Assembly (NCBI GenBank): GCA_963809245.1
Contig: CAWEIU010000003.1
Coordinates: forward strand, 806,001 to 870,000
Source of the DNA: Roseiarcus sp963809245
GTDB lineage: Bacteria > Pseudomonadota > Alphaproteobacteria > Rhizobiales > Beijerinckiaceae
Length of the DNA stretch: 64,000 nucleotides
Reading direction: 5' to 3'
Shown here: positions 16,547 through 25,199 of the stretch, piece by piece
Numbering within the stretch: the stretch's first letter is position 1
How the letters are laid out: every line of letters starts with the position of its first letter
The notes under the pieces: model-generated
What the model was told of the DNA's origin: nothing
Databases searched by the model: none
The model's input: the letters and a program-made list of their open reading frames with translations, nothing else
Position numbers and translations under genes: made by a program

Positions 16547-16963
16547 TTAGCCTCGCGGCTCGAGCGGCCGCCTTAGCTTGGCTTCCTGTTTTATGTCAGA
16601 TGACGGTAGACCCGCAAATAAGTGATTTGGCGAAGTTAACTTCGAGGTTTTTCGAAGTGAATTCGCCCGGATTGGCCGGGCTCGGGTCGATTGCGTCGAG
16701 TTCGATCGCAATCGCCGGACAAGACCGTAGAGGGTGATGGCCGCCCAGAATCCCTCGATTAGCACCGACGGAAGGTTCCAGGCGTAGAACAGCGACGCGA
16801 TAATGCTGAGCGATCCGACGAGGTTCAGGATGAGGTAGGGAAGGCTTCGCGAAGCGAGCCAGCCCTGCTGGTCGCAGAAGAACGCGGAAACAATCATGAC
16901 CGAGCCTGCAACACCAACGATCTGAGCGAAACCCTCCACGACATCCCCTTTCAATCCGGCCAT
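16547..16963 (-). CDS. CBU_0592-like small membrane protein with extended tail
   Basis: The first ~85 residues match the small CBU_0592-type membrane protein pattern, with three hydrophobic segments (IVGVAGSVMIVSAFF, LPYLILNLVGSLSIIASLFYA, LIEGFWAAITLYGLVRRL). No function is known for the family. The remaining ~50 residues are hydrophilic, low-complexity and basic. They are read from DNA carrying strong palindromes just upstream of the binding-protein gene, so the tail may come from loss of an earlier stop codon. The ATG at 16963 has only a weak ribosome site. The 16964-17080 gap towards the LysR gene shows nothing recognisable. Confidence 0.65.
   Translation of the reverse strand: MAGLKGDVVEGFAQIVGVAGSVMIVSAFFCDQQGWLASRSLPYLILNLVGSLSIIASLFYAWNLPSVLIEGFWAAITLYGLVRRLRSNSTQSTRARPIRANSLRKTSKLTSPNHLFAGLPSSDIKQEAKLRRPLEPRG
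16631..16665. promoter_or_regulatory. Palindromic array upstream of the ABC transporter operon
   Basis: CGAAGTTAACTTCG (16631-16644) is a perfect 14-bp palindrome. ACTTCGA (16639-16645) pairs with TCGAAGT (16652-16658), and the CGAAGT half-site recurs 22 bp (two helical turns) after its first copy. The array ends 109 bp before the binding-protein start (16522). It is a good operator candidate for the LysR regulator at 17081-18022, although it lies inside the 3' end of the membrane-protein gene. Confidence 0.45.
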
Positions 16964-17080
16964 CGACGCGGCGGTTCGATAAGCGCCTTAAGACGACTTG
17001 TCCCGAGCTGGTTGTGTTGGAGGCCTGCGGCGAATTGCAGTCAATTCGCCTTTGCTTCGCCGATCAGGGGCTACGCGCGA

Positions 17081-18022
17081 TCAGGCGAACAGCTCTAAGC
17101 TGGTCCTGCTGATCTGAGGCATCCGGCTCAGATTGGGTTCCTCAAATATGATGTCGAGCAGAAGCGTGACGAGAGGGCTCTTTCTTTTGCTCTCGTCGAA
17201 GGCGACCTGGAACTGTGCGGAGTATGAAAAGAGGCTGGGCCGCATCGGCCGCAAACGCCCGGCCTGCACAAACTGCTCGGCATAGTGCTCAGGAAGATAG
17301 CCGAGGTAGGCGCCGGACAGGATCAGGTGCGCCTCGGCCTCCATATCGCTCACCGTGGCGTCGGGCGTCGACACCGAAAAGACCTTCATATCCCGAGCGG
17401 CCCAGTAGCTTCGAGCAATGATCTTGTGACCTTGAATCGAACTCAGATCGATGTCGTCGTCCGAGACCTCGAAGAGGGGGTGAGTGTCGCCGCAATAAAA
17501 GTGATGCAACTCCGTGTAGAGATCGAGGTATGTCAGCCCAAGCGTGACTTGCGGGAAACTGCCGATCGCCACATGGATGTGGCCGCCCACGACATCGCGG
17601 AGCAGCTCGCCGGGAGGCTTCGTGACGATATTGAGCCCGACCGAAGGCGCGGCCTCATTCAGACGTCCAATCACGCGTGAGAAGCAGAAGCTCGGATCCG
17701 AAATCGTATTGTCGACCATGCCGATCGACAGCAGCCCGCCGAGTTGCGTGCGCAGGCTGGTGACCTTCAAGTTGAATCGAACCAGCGAGGTAAAGAGGCG
17801 GCTCGCTTCCTCATAGACGGAACGGCCCTCCTCGGTCAGCGAGAAGCCTCCCCGCCCCCGCTTGCACAGGACAACGCCAAGCCGCTCCTCAAGCGCCGAA
17901 ATCTTCCCTGAAATCGTCGAGAGGGTCAGATTGAGCTCGCCCTGGGCTGCACTGAATCCGCCTGCTTCGACGATCTTTATGAACATGCGCAAAAGCCGGA
18001 TGTCGGCATTGTCGACCGACAT
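17081..18022 (-). CDS. LysR-family transcriptional regulator
   Basis: DNA-binding regulator of 313 residues. The winged HTH occupies about residues 5-65 (RLLRMFIKIVEAGGFSAAQ, then STISGKISALEERLGVVL), followed by a periplasmic-binding-protein-like effector domain (~90-300). The start at 18022 gives the canonical N-terminus; the frame continues upstream to 18397 without homology. The gene is divergent from the ureohydrolase and in the same orientation as the transporter operon, so it is the likely regulator of both. The co-inducer is unknown, probably the transported or hydrolysed compound. Confidence 0.9.
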   Translation of the reverse strand: MSVDNADIRLLRMFIKIVEAGGFSAAQGELNLTLSTISGKISALEERLGVVLCKRGRGGFSLTEEGRSVYEEASRLFTSLVRFNLKVTSLRTQLGGLLSIGMVDNTISDPSFCFSRVIGRLNEAAPSVGLNIVTKPPGELLRDVVGGHIHVAIGSFPQVTLGLTYLDLYTELHHFYCGDTHPLFEVSDDDIDLSSIQGHKIIARSYWAARDMKVFSVSTPDATVSDMEAEAHLILSGAYLGYLPEHYAEQFVQAGRLRPMRPSLFSYSAQFQVAFDESKRKSPLVTLLLDIIFEEPNLSRMPQISRTSLELFA

Positions 18023-18474
18023 GCGGGGGCGCGTCACACCGGTCACGTGTTGACCCCCATCCCCTTGTCCTGGACGATGTCCGCAGCCATCCGTCTCCCC
18101 TTTTTGTCGATCCGCGAAGAAGCCGCCGCCGATCGTTCCAGCGCTGCCGATAACGGCGGCAAGGTGAGAGCGACGACTCCGGGCGAACACCGAAGCAAGT
18201 TTCTCGCACCGCGTTTTCGTGGTCAACGGGCCCATGCAAGTCGGGCCAACCGTAAGGACCGCGCGATTTGCGCTCAAGACGGGCGCCGCCTGGCGCCGAG
18301 TAGAAGGCGCGAGGCGGCGGCAGCACTCACGTCGATTGGCGTTTCCCGATTTTCCGCAAGCGCAGCCCCAAATCTTCCTTATGTCGGCAAGTTGCAACGC
18401 TTCGGTTCGGACTTTCCCGAACCCAAAGTCGCCGCGCTCGGCTATGCTGCCTCAATTCCACGAGGTTTAAAGAA
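18023..18474. promoter_or_regulatory. Divergent regulatory region between LysR gene and ureohydrolase
   Basis: This 452-bp gap shows no supportable gene. It holds GTTGCAAC (18391-18398), a perfect palindrome, and GGTTCGG (18404-18410)/CCGAACC (18417-18423), a perfect 7-bp inverted repeat ending 52 bp before the ureohydrolase start. Both are plausible LysR or promoter-proximal sites. No riboswitch-like structure was recognised. Confidence 0.4.
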
Positions 18475-19512
18475 ATGGTCGATCTAGCGAAGCTCAACGC
18501 GCTGCGCGGAAAATACGCCAACGCATCGGGCGGTGACATCTTCGATCCCGAGTTCCGGCGGGTGGCCGAGATGCAATTCACGGCCGGAGACAGGCGCGCC
18601 TGGCCGTTTGCCCAGGCGGCGACGTTCTTGTCCGCTCCCTACCGGCCCGATGCGCCGAGCCTTGCCGATTTCGGCGGCCTCGGCGTGGCGTTGATTGGCG
18701 TTCCCATGGATCTGGGCGTGACCAATCGGGCCGGCGCTCGCCTCGGGCCGCGCGCTGTCCGAGCCATCGAGAGGATCGGGCCTTACGAACACGTGCTGCG
18801 GCGAGCTCCCTTTGCGGACGCCAAGGTCGCCGATGTCGGCGACGTCCCGATGCGAAGCCGTTTCAGCCTCGAAGACTGCCACGCCGACATCGAGGCCTTT
18901 TATCGTAGGGTCGTCGGAGCAGGCGTAATCCCAATTTCGGTCGGCGGCGATCACTCGATCACCGGGTCCATCCTCAAGGCCGTCGGCGAGAAGCGGCCAG
19001 TCGGAATGCTCCACATCGACGCCCATTGCGACACGAGCGGCCCCTACGAGGGTTCCAAGTTCCATCACGGCGGTCCGTTTCGCAAAGCTGTGCTCGACGG
19101 TGTGCTCGATCCTGAACGCGTCATCCAAATCGGCATTCGCGGCGGCGCAGAGTATCTGTGGGAGTTTTCCTACGAGAGCGGAATGACGGTGATCCATGCC
19201 GAAGAAGTCGCGAAGGTTGGGGTCGCGGCCGTCATCGAGCGGGCGAAAGCCGTACTGGGAGATGGACCGACTTACATCTCGTTCGACGTCGATAGCGTCG
19301 ATCCGGGCTTCGCCCCCGGCACTGGAACACCGGAGGTCGGCGGGCTTACCCCGCGCGAGGTGCTTGAAATATTCCGTGGCGTGAGGGGCCTCCAGGTGAT
19401 TGGCGGAGACGTTGTCGAGGTGGCGCCTCAATATGACGCCACCAGCAACACCGCCCACCTGGCTGCGCAAGTCCTCTTCGAGATTCTATGCCTCGCCACA
19501 GAAGCTCATTAG
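18475..19512 (+). CDS. Ureohydrolase, agmatinase/guanidino-acid hydrolase family
   Basis: Mn-dependent enzyme of 345 residues that removes urea from a guanidino substrate. The metal-binding motifs are all present: SVGGDHS, LHIDAHCDT and SFDVDSVDPGFAPGTGTPE. The conserved GVPMDLGVTNRAGARLGPRAVR is also typical. Agmatine, guanidinobutyrate, guanidinopropionate and guanidine are all possible substrates; the sequence alone does not decide, and the SGPYEGSKFHHGG loop should be compared with characterised enzymes. The start has GAGG 9 nt upstream. It is divergent from the LysR gene; the nearby polyamine-type transporter suggests uptake and hydrolysis of one compound. Confidence 0.88.
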   Translation: MVDLAKLNALRGKYANASGGDIFDPEFRRVAEMQFTAGDRRAWPFAQAATFLSAPYRPDAPSLADFGGLGVALIGVPMDLGVTNRAGARLGPRAVRAIERIGPYEHVLRRAPFADAKVADVGDVPMRSRFSLEDCHADIEAFYRRVVGAGVIPISVGGDHSITGSILKAVGEKRPVGMLHIDAHCDTSGPYEGSKFHHGGPFRKAVLDGVLDPERVIQIGIRGGAEYLWEFSYESGMTVIHAEEVAKVGVAAVIERAKAVLGDGPTYISFDVDSVDPGFAPGTGTPEVGGLTPREVLEIFRGVRGLQVIGGDVVEVAPQYDATSNTAHLAAQVLFEILCLATEAH

Positions 19513-19740
19513 GAATCATATCGTGATTTCAATTACATAAGTGGTCGCAGTTTTGTGCTGAAGGGTGCGTCGCTTCGGTGCGCGTCTGCGAACGCCTCCA
19601 AGTCGCAGGGCCCGCCCTGCGACGGCTTGTTCTGGCGCGGCAGCGCCGTTATCCATGATCCAACCCTGCGTCGGCCTCACCCTCGTCACGAAGCGCCGGC
19701 AGATTGGCCACCCGCCATCGAAAGGGAGGGTCTTGCCCGG

Positions 19741-20298
19741 ATGCCAGCAAGGTCATCGCGCGTCTTGACAGCCTGCTGTCTCATTGCCGTCCTCAGTGCC
19801 GTCGCCGTGGCGACGCCGCGCGAAGCCTTTGCGCAAACCCCAGCGCCCAGCCCCTCGCCGATGGCGACCGCTCCTGACGCGGGCAAGCCGAGCGTCGCGT
19901 CCGCGACGCCCGCGCTCGTCGTCAACGGGAGCGCCGCGGAGACGCTTCTCGCCAAACCGGTGGAAAGCGAAAAGGGCGACGACTTGGGTCGTATCGTCGA
20001 CGTCATCGCCGATCGTGACGGTAAGGTGCTGGCCGCCATCGTCGACTTCGGAGGGTTCCTTGGCGTCGGCACGCGGAAGATCGCGGTCGATTGGCGTGCG
20101 CTGCATTTTCCGCCGGACGGCCACATGGACAAGCTCATCACCGATTTGTCGCGAGATCAGTTGCAAACGGCGCCGGTCTATAAGCCCGGCGAACCGGTCG
20201 TCATCATTCAGGCGAAAGCCGCGCCGGCCCCGCTGAGTTCATCTTCACCTGCCCCAACCGCGCCGGCGCAGACGGCGCCGTCCGCCTCCAAGCCGTGA
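19741..20298 (+). CDS. Secreted PRC-barrel domain protein
   Basis: Exported protein of 185 residues. A basic N-terminus and hydrophobic core (LTACCLIAVLSAVAVA) form a signal peptide, cleaved probably near AFAQ (about residue 32). A Pro/Ala/Thr-rich linker follows, then a PRC-barrel (roughly 62-155: LLAKPVESEKGDDLGRIVDV, then KVLAAIVDFGGFLGVGTRKI) and an Ala/Pro/Ser-rich tail. The start at 19741 is chosen because it opens directly on the signal peptide; the frame is open to 19555. The role of secreted PRC-barrel proteins in this group is unknown. It precedes the MFS gene by 12 bp. The upstream gap 19513-19740 shows no gene. Confidence 0.78.
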   Translation: MPARSSRVLTACCLIAVLSAVAVATPREAFAQTPAPSPSPMATAPDAGKPSVASATPALVVNGSAAETLLAKPVESEKGDDLGRIVDVIADRDGKVLAAIVDFGGFLGVGTRKIAVDWRALHFPPDGHMDKLITDLSRDQLQTAPVYKPGEPVVIIQAKAAPAPLSSSSPAPTAPAQTAPSASKP

Positions 20299-20310
20299 CG
20301 GCGTCCCGCC

Positions 20311-21630
20311 GTGGCGACGAGAGCGCCTTCGTCCGTTGTCGAGACCGCGCGCCTTGACGAAGCCGCGGCCCTAGCAACCTCGAGGGGAAATAGCCTCCGC
20401 CCGATCTCGCTGCGCAGCCGTCGCGGCCTGGACTGGCTCGTCTTCTTCGTCGCGGACATCCAGACTGGGTTCGGCGCCTTCGTCGCCGTATTTCTGACGA
20501 GCCAAAAGTGGACGCAGGTCGACATCGGCCTCGTTCTGACGGTCAGCGGTCTCGTCAGCCTAATCGGTCAGATTCCCTTGGGAGCGCTTGTCGACGCTGC
20601 GCGCTCAGTGCGCGTCGTCGCCATTCTCGCCCTCGTTGCGATCGGCGCCTGTGCATTCGCCTTCGCCGCCTGGCCGCTTTTCCCGGTCGTGCTTGTCTCG
20701 CGCGTGATCCACGCCGCGGCGAGTTGCGTGCTCGGCATTTCCATGGTCTCGATCAGTCTCGGCCTCGTCGGACAAGGCGGGATGAGCGAGCGGCTTGGCC
20801 GCAACGCGGCTTTCGCCTCGGCCGGTACGGGGATCGCCGCGGCGATCATGGGCGCTTGCGGCTATTATCTATCCGACCGCGCTGTCTTTTTTCTTGCGAG
20901 CGGGCTCGTCGTTCCCGCGATCTTCGCGCTTTTGTGGATCCGCGGCGAGGAGATCGGCCCGGCGTCCGACGCCGCCCGTGGGACGCCGACGAATCTGAAA
21001 GCGCTGGCCGTCGGCTTCGGCGACATCCTTGGCAACCGCCGGCTCGTCGCCTTCGCCATCTGCCTCGTCCTGTTTCATCTCGCCAACGCCGCCATGCTGC
21101 CGCTGGCGGCGAGCATGCTGACTCTCCGCTCGCACGATGCGGCCACGCTCATGGTCGCCGCCGCGATCGTCGTCCCGCAATTCATCGTGACCGTGGTTTC
21201 GCCGTGGGTCGGCCGGACGGCCCATCGCTGGGGACGACGGCCGCTCTTATTGGCGGGCTTCGGCGCGCTCGCAATCCGCGGCTTTCTGTTCGCCGCGACA
21301 AGCGAGCCGCACCTGCTCGTGCTCATCCAGGTCCTCGACGGCGTATCGGCGGCGACGCTCGGCGTGCTCACGCCGCTCACGATCGTCGATCTGACCAGTG
21401 CGCGCGGGCATTTCAATCTTGCGCAGGGAACGATCGGTTGCGCGGTGGGCATTGGCGCCGCGATAAGCACGACGCTCGCCGGATATTTGACCGACAACTT
21501 CGGCTCTCATGCCGCCTTCAACGTGTTGACCGCGCTTGCGGTCGGCGCCTTCGCCGTCGTCGCACTGGCAATGCCGGAAACGAAGCCGGAGTCGGCGCCT
21601 TCGCGCATCGAGACGCCTAAACCGTCTTGA
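20311..21630 (+). CDS. MFS transporter
   Basis: Major-facilitator protein of 439 residues with about 12 hydrophobic segments. It has the loop-2-like LGALVDAARSVR and a C-half repeat WVGRTAHRWGRRPLLLAGF. It resembles drug/metabolite efflux MFS proteins; the substrate is unknown. The start is a GTG at 20311 without a strong ribosome site, 12 bp after the PRC-barrel stop, so the two are probably cotranscribed. Its 3' end overlaps the convergent glycosyltransferase by 14 bp. Confidence 0.83.
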   Translation: MATRAPSSVVETARLDEAAALATSRGNSLRPISLRSRRGLDWLVFFVADIQTGFGAFVAVFLTSQKWTQVDIGLVLTVSGLVSLIGQIPLGALVDAARSVRVVAILALVAIGACAFAFAAWPLFPVVLVSRVIHAAASCVLGISMVSISLGLVGQGGMSERLGRNAAFASAGTGIAAAIMGACGYYLSDRAVFFLASGLVVPAIFALLWIRGEEIGPASDAARGTPTNLKALAVGFGDILGNRRLVAFAICLVLFHLANAAMLPLAASMLTLRSHDAATLMVAAAIVVPQFIVTVVSPWVGRTAHRWGRRPLLLAGFGALAIRGFLFAATSEPHLLVLIQVLDGVSAATLGVLTPLTIVDLTSARGHFNLAQGTIGCAVGIGAAISTTLAGYLTDNFGSHAAFNVLTALAVGAFAVVALAMPETKPESAPSRIETPKPS

Positions 21631-22672
21631 GACGAGGCGGCGCGCGGACGCCGTCGATTTGCCCGCGATAGACGCGGATATAGTCCTCGGCCATGCGCCG
21701 AGCGGTAAACCGCTCTTCGAACCGTCGGCGGATCACGCTTCGCGACAGCGACGCGGCTTCGCGCACCGCGGCGACCGCGCTCATTTCGTCCTCCACGATG
21801 AAGCCGGTAACGCCGTCCTCTATGATTTCGGCGACCGATCCCCGATTGAAGGCGATAACCGGGGCGCCGCAGGCCATGGCTTCAATCATGACCAGTCCGA
21901 ACGGCTCCGGCCAATCGATCGGCGCGAGCAAGGAGAACGCGCCGCTCAGGAACTCCGACTTCCTGTCGTCGCCGATCTCCCCGATGAATTCCACGCCAGG
22001 CGAGGCCAGCAGCGGACGGATCACCTCGTCGAAATAGTCCTGGTCCGCGCGATCGACCTTGGCGGCGATCTTCAAGGGAATCCCGCATTGTCGGGCAATG
22101 CCAATCGCCCGATCCACGCGCTTTTCGGGAGAGATGCGCCCGAGGAAGGCGAGATAGGAGGGCCGAACCGGTTGCGGCCGCAAGACGTCGGCAGGCAGTC
22201 CGTGATGCACCGTCGCGATCCAGTTCGCCTTGGGAACCGGGCGCCGCTGCGCATTCGAAATCGAGACGACGGGCACGGAGGAAAACGTCGCGAAGGTCGG
22301 CTGGTGCTCAGCCAGATCCAGTCGGCCGTGGAGCGTAGTGATGAAAGGCGTCGGCTGCCGCGACATGAGCGAGAAGGGAAAATAGTCGAGGTGAAAATGC
22401 ATGAGATCAAATTCATGGGAGCGCCGATAGACGTGTTCGAGCATCATCATATGGAGCGCGTTGGGATCGCGTACGCTGCCGTCGAGTTGCAGCGCGCGCG
22501 GCCAAATCGGCTGCAGCTTGGCGCTGGTGACCGAGTCTCCGCTCGCGAACAGCGTGACGTCCTGCCCGAGCGCGACCAATTCTTCAGTCAACCACGAGAC
22601 GACCCGTTCGGTTCCGCCGTAAAGAGTCGGCGGCACAGCCTCGGTCAGGGGAGCAATTTGGGCAATCCGCAT
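21617..22672 (-). CDS. GT4-family glycosyltransferase
   Basis: Cytosolic GT-B glycosyltransferase of 351 residues. It opens MRIAQIAPLTEAVPPTLYGGTERVV, the family's N-terminal donor/acceptor loop. The C-terminal half has LAFLGRISPEKRVDRAIGIA and the EX7E-type motif EPFGLVMIEAMACGAPVIAF. The start at 22672 follows AGGAG with about 9-nt spacing. The product is unknown; similar genes act in exopolysaccharide or glycolipid synthesis. It is divergent from the ABC exporter with only 63 bp between starts, and a pair of direct repeats lies in that gap. Confidence 0.87.
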   Translation of the reverse strand: MRIAQIAPLTEAVPPTLYGGTERVVSWLTEELVALGQDVTLFASGDSVTSAKLQPIWPRALQLDGSVRDPNALHMMMLEHVYRRSHEFDLMHFHLDYFPFSLMSRQPTPFITTLHGRLDLAEHQPTFATFSSVPVVSISNAQRRPVPKANWIATVHHGLPADVLRPQPVRPSYLAFLGRISPEKRVDRAIGIARQCGIPLKIAAKVDRADQDYFDEVIRPLLASPGVEFIGEIGDDRKSEFLSGAFSLLAPIDWPEPFGLVMIEAMACGAPVIAFNRGSVAEIIEDGVTGFIVEDEMSAVAAVREAASLSRSVIRRRFEERFTARRMAEDYIRVYRGQIDGVRAPPRLKTV

Positions 22673-22707
22673 GGAACCAATCTCCTCACTCAAAGTTGAG
22701 CCCGAAC

Positions 22708-22740
22708 GCCATATTGCCTGAGCTCCACCGCCATATTGCC
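22708..22740. promoter_or_regulatory. Direct repeat GCCATATTGCC in divergent promoter
   Basis: The 11-mer GCCATATTGCC occurs at 22708-22718 and again at 22730-22740, exactly 22 bp apart (two helical turns). This lies between the divergent starts of the GT4 glycosyltransferase and the ABC exporter. It is a credible tandem operator; the second copy overlaps the TTG start considered for the exporter, which favours a later start for that gene. Confidence 0.4.
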
Positions 22741-24613
22741 GATGATATTTTTGTCTTTGTTACGGCGAGACATCTCTCGAATGCTCCGCTCGGTTCCAAA
22801 CCGAGCACCGCGACGAGCATCCAACGAGGAGGCACATTCGCCATTGTCGAAAGATCTTTGCCGCTTTAGGGATCGGCCGATAGCGTTCCTCGCGCGTTAT
22901 GTGGGACGCGGCGCCTTTGCTCATGCCGTCATCCTGCTGGCCGTGCTTGGGGCTGTGACCTGCTCGGTCAGCACACAATATGGCGTCAAGCGTTTGGTCG
23001 ACGCCTTGTCGCAGGGTGGGATGCGAGGCGGGAAACCTTGGCTGGCGTTTGGGATCGTCGTCGCTTTTGTCGCCGCGGACAATCTGCTGTGGCGTGTCGC
23101 GAGCTGGGTTGCGAGCAGTGCTTTCGTCAAGGTGACCGGCGACTTGAGGTCGGATCTCTTCCGCCATCTCACCGGCCATGCGCAAAGCTATTTCGCCGAC
23201 CGAATGCCCGGCATGCTGACGAGTTGCGTCACCGCCACGTCCAATGCGGTGTTTCAGATCGAGAACATGTTCGTTTGGAACGTCTTGCCGCCTTGTGTCG
23301 CGACGGTGGGCGCGATCGCGTTCCTCGCAATGGTCAGCGTCAAGATGACCGCGGCGCTCGTTGTCGTCGCCGCGATTGTCATGGCGGTCATGTTTCGCTT
23401 CGCGGCAGCCGGGCGTCCATTACATCACGAATTCGCCAACAAAGCGGCCGCGGTCGACGGTGAAATGGTCGACGTCATCGGCAATATGCCCCTTGTGCGA
23501 GCGTTCGGCGCGACCACCCGAGAGCATTGCCGCTTCGATGCGACCGTCGCCGAGGAGATGACGGCGCGTCAGTCGAGCCTTCGCTATCTCGAGAAATTGC
23601 GCGTCACCCACGCGCTTGTCGTCGTCGTGATGACCCTTTTCCTATTGGCCTGGGCAATTGCGCTTTGGCAACGCGGACAGGCCACGGCCGGGGACGTCGT
23701 GCTTGTCTGCACGCTCGGTCTGTCGGTGCTCAGCGCGACGCGCGATCTTGCGGTCGCGCTCGTGGACGTCACGCAGCACATGGCGCGCCTGGCGGAGGCG
23801 CTGACGACGCTTCTTTCTCCGCACGAGCTCAAAGATCATCCCGAAGCCTCGGTTCTCGTGCCAAACGGCGCCTGCGTGACCTTTGAAGACGTCTCGTTCG
23901 CTTATCCCCACGGGACGCCGGTTTTCGACCGCTTCAGTATGGACATCGAGCCGGGCCAACGCGTCGGCCTCGTAGGTCCCTCCGGCAGCGGCAAGTCGAC
24001 GCTGGTTGCGCTCGCGCAGCGCCTTTACCCCGTTCAATCCGGCCGTATCGTTATTGACGGCCACGACATTGCGCGAACGACCACGGAAAGCCTGCAGAAT
24101 GCGATCGCCGTCGTGCCTCAGGACACGGCCCTGCTCAATCGCACGTTGCTCGAGAACATCCGCTACGGCCGACCGGAGGCGACTGACGAGGAAGTCTGGA
24201 AGGCCGCGAGAGCCGCGCGATGCGCGCCTTTTATCGAGGCTCTGCCTGAGGGGCTCGAAACCGTGGTCGGAGACCATGGCCTGAAACTCTCGGGCGGCCA
24301 GCGCCAGCGGATCGCCATCGCTCGGGCCTTGCTCAAAGATGCGCCGTTGCTGATCCTCGATGAAGCGACATCGGCTGTCGACGGCGACGAAGAAGAGGCG
24401 ATCCGCGAGGCGCTGGAGCGCGCCATGACCGGACGCACGGTGATCGCCATCGCGCACCGACTTTCGACATTGCGCAATTTCGATCGCGTTCTCGTGCTGC
24501 AGGGCGGCAGACTTGTAGAGGACGGCGACCCGGAAGCTCTGGTGCGTCGAGGCGGCGTCTACCATGACCTTGTCCGCCGCGAGCGTAGCCGGTTGCCTGT
24601 GCAAGCCGCTTAG
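22736..24613 (+). CDS. ABC exporter (fused membrane and ATPase domains)
   Basis: Half-transporter of 625 residues, type IV ABC exporter. A transmembrane domain of about six helices (~55-350) is followed by the nucleotide-binding domain (~375-615). Walker A GPSGSGKST, signature LSGGQRQR, Walker B LLILDEATSAVD and switch His AHRLST are all intact. The longest frame starts with TTG at 22736; ATG at 22742 or 22781 may be the true start, since the region before 22780 overlaps a possible operator. It probably acts as a homodimer exporting a lipid, glycan or peptide. Its divergent neighbour is a glycosyltransferase, so a glycolipid cargo is conceivable. Confidence 0.9.
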   Translation: MPMIFLSLLRRDISRMLRSVPNRAPRRASNEEAHSPLSKDLCRFRDRPIAFLARYVGRGAFAHAVILLAVLGAVTCSVSTQYGVKRLVDALSQGGMRGGKPWLAFGIVVAFVAADNLLWRVASWVASSAFVKVTGDLRSDLFRHLTGHAQSYFADRMPGMLTSCVTATSNAVFQIENMFVWNVLPPCVATVGAIAFLAMVSVKMTAALVVVAAIVMAVMFRFAAAGRPLHHEFANKAAAVDGEMVDVIGNMPLVRAFGATTREHCRFDATVAEEMTARQSSLRYLEKLRVTHALVVVVMTLFLLAWAIALWQRGQATAGDVVLVCTLGLSVLSATRDLAVALVDVTQHMARLAEALTTLLSPHELKDHPEASVLVPNGACVTFEDVSFAYPHGTPVFDRFSMDIEPGQRVGLVGPSGSGKSTLVALAQRLYPVQSGRIVIDGHDIARTTTESLQNAIAVVPQDTALLNRTLLENIRYGRPEATDEEVWKAARAARCAPFIEALPEGLETVVGDHGLKLSGGQRQRIAIARALLKDAPLLILDEATSAVDGDEEEAIREALERAMTGRTVIAIAHRLSTLRNFDRVLVLQGGRLVEDGDPEALVRRGGVYHDLVRRERSRLPVQAA

Positions 24614-24725
24614 GCGCACATATGAAAGTTTTGCCGATTGCGGGATGTGTCGTCGGTCAATCGAGACGCGAGTTGTCCCCTCCCCGCTGGTTCGGAACGG
24701 CGCGCCTCAGTCGTTGTCAGCGGGT

Positions 24726-25199
24726 TCACGGACGAACGAGGCGCCCGACGGCTTCGATCAGCGCATTCCGGTGCAGATTGGTTCTCGTCATGGTTAGGAT
24801 GAGTTCCAGCAGATGCTCCGGCGGGATGCGATCCGTGACCAATCCGGCCTTCTGTGCGCCTGAAATCGCGGCGATCTTGTCCTTCGTCGCGCGCTCCGCC
24901 GCGACCGGGGTCGGAGAATGCCCCGCCTTCTCCAGCTCATACCATGACGCTAGGCGTAGCACTTCTGCGTGCTTGCCATAGTGCTCCACGAGACAGGCGG
25001 CGTAGCCCGGCAGGTCGCTGGCGTCCATCGGCACGGATGAGATGACCTTCACCACCATCTCGTTATAGACCGCATCGAACAGGCCATCCTTGTTGCCGAA
25101 ATAGGCATAGATGGCCTGCTTGTTGCAGCCCGACGCCTCCGCAATCCGATCCACGCGCGCGCCTGCGACGCCACGCGCCGAGGAGTTCGCCAAGCTCAT
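24726..25199 (-). pseudogene. TetR-family regulator, 5'-truncated
   Basis: The frame encodes most of a TetR regulator: helices 2-3 of the HTH (GVAGARVDRIAEASGCNKQAIYAYFGNKDGLFDAV) and a ligand-binding domain ending at LVRP. The first HTH helix (the usual REAILDAALELFAE-type segment) is absent. Before SARGVAG the translation is antisense of the neighbouring aldehyde dehydrogenase gene. The first ~15 codons upstream are therefore foreign to the family. A start at 25199 is possible, but the DNA-binding domain would be incomplete. This is best explained by a deletion joining it to the aldehyde dehydrogenase remnant. The gap 24614-24725 shows no gene. Confidence 0.75.
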
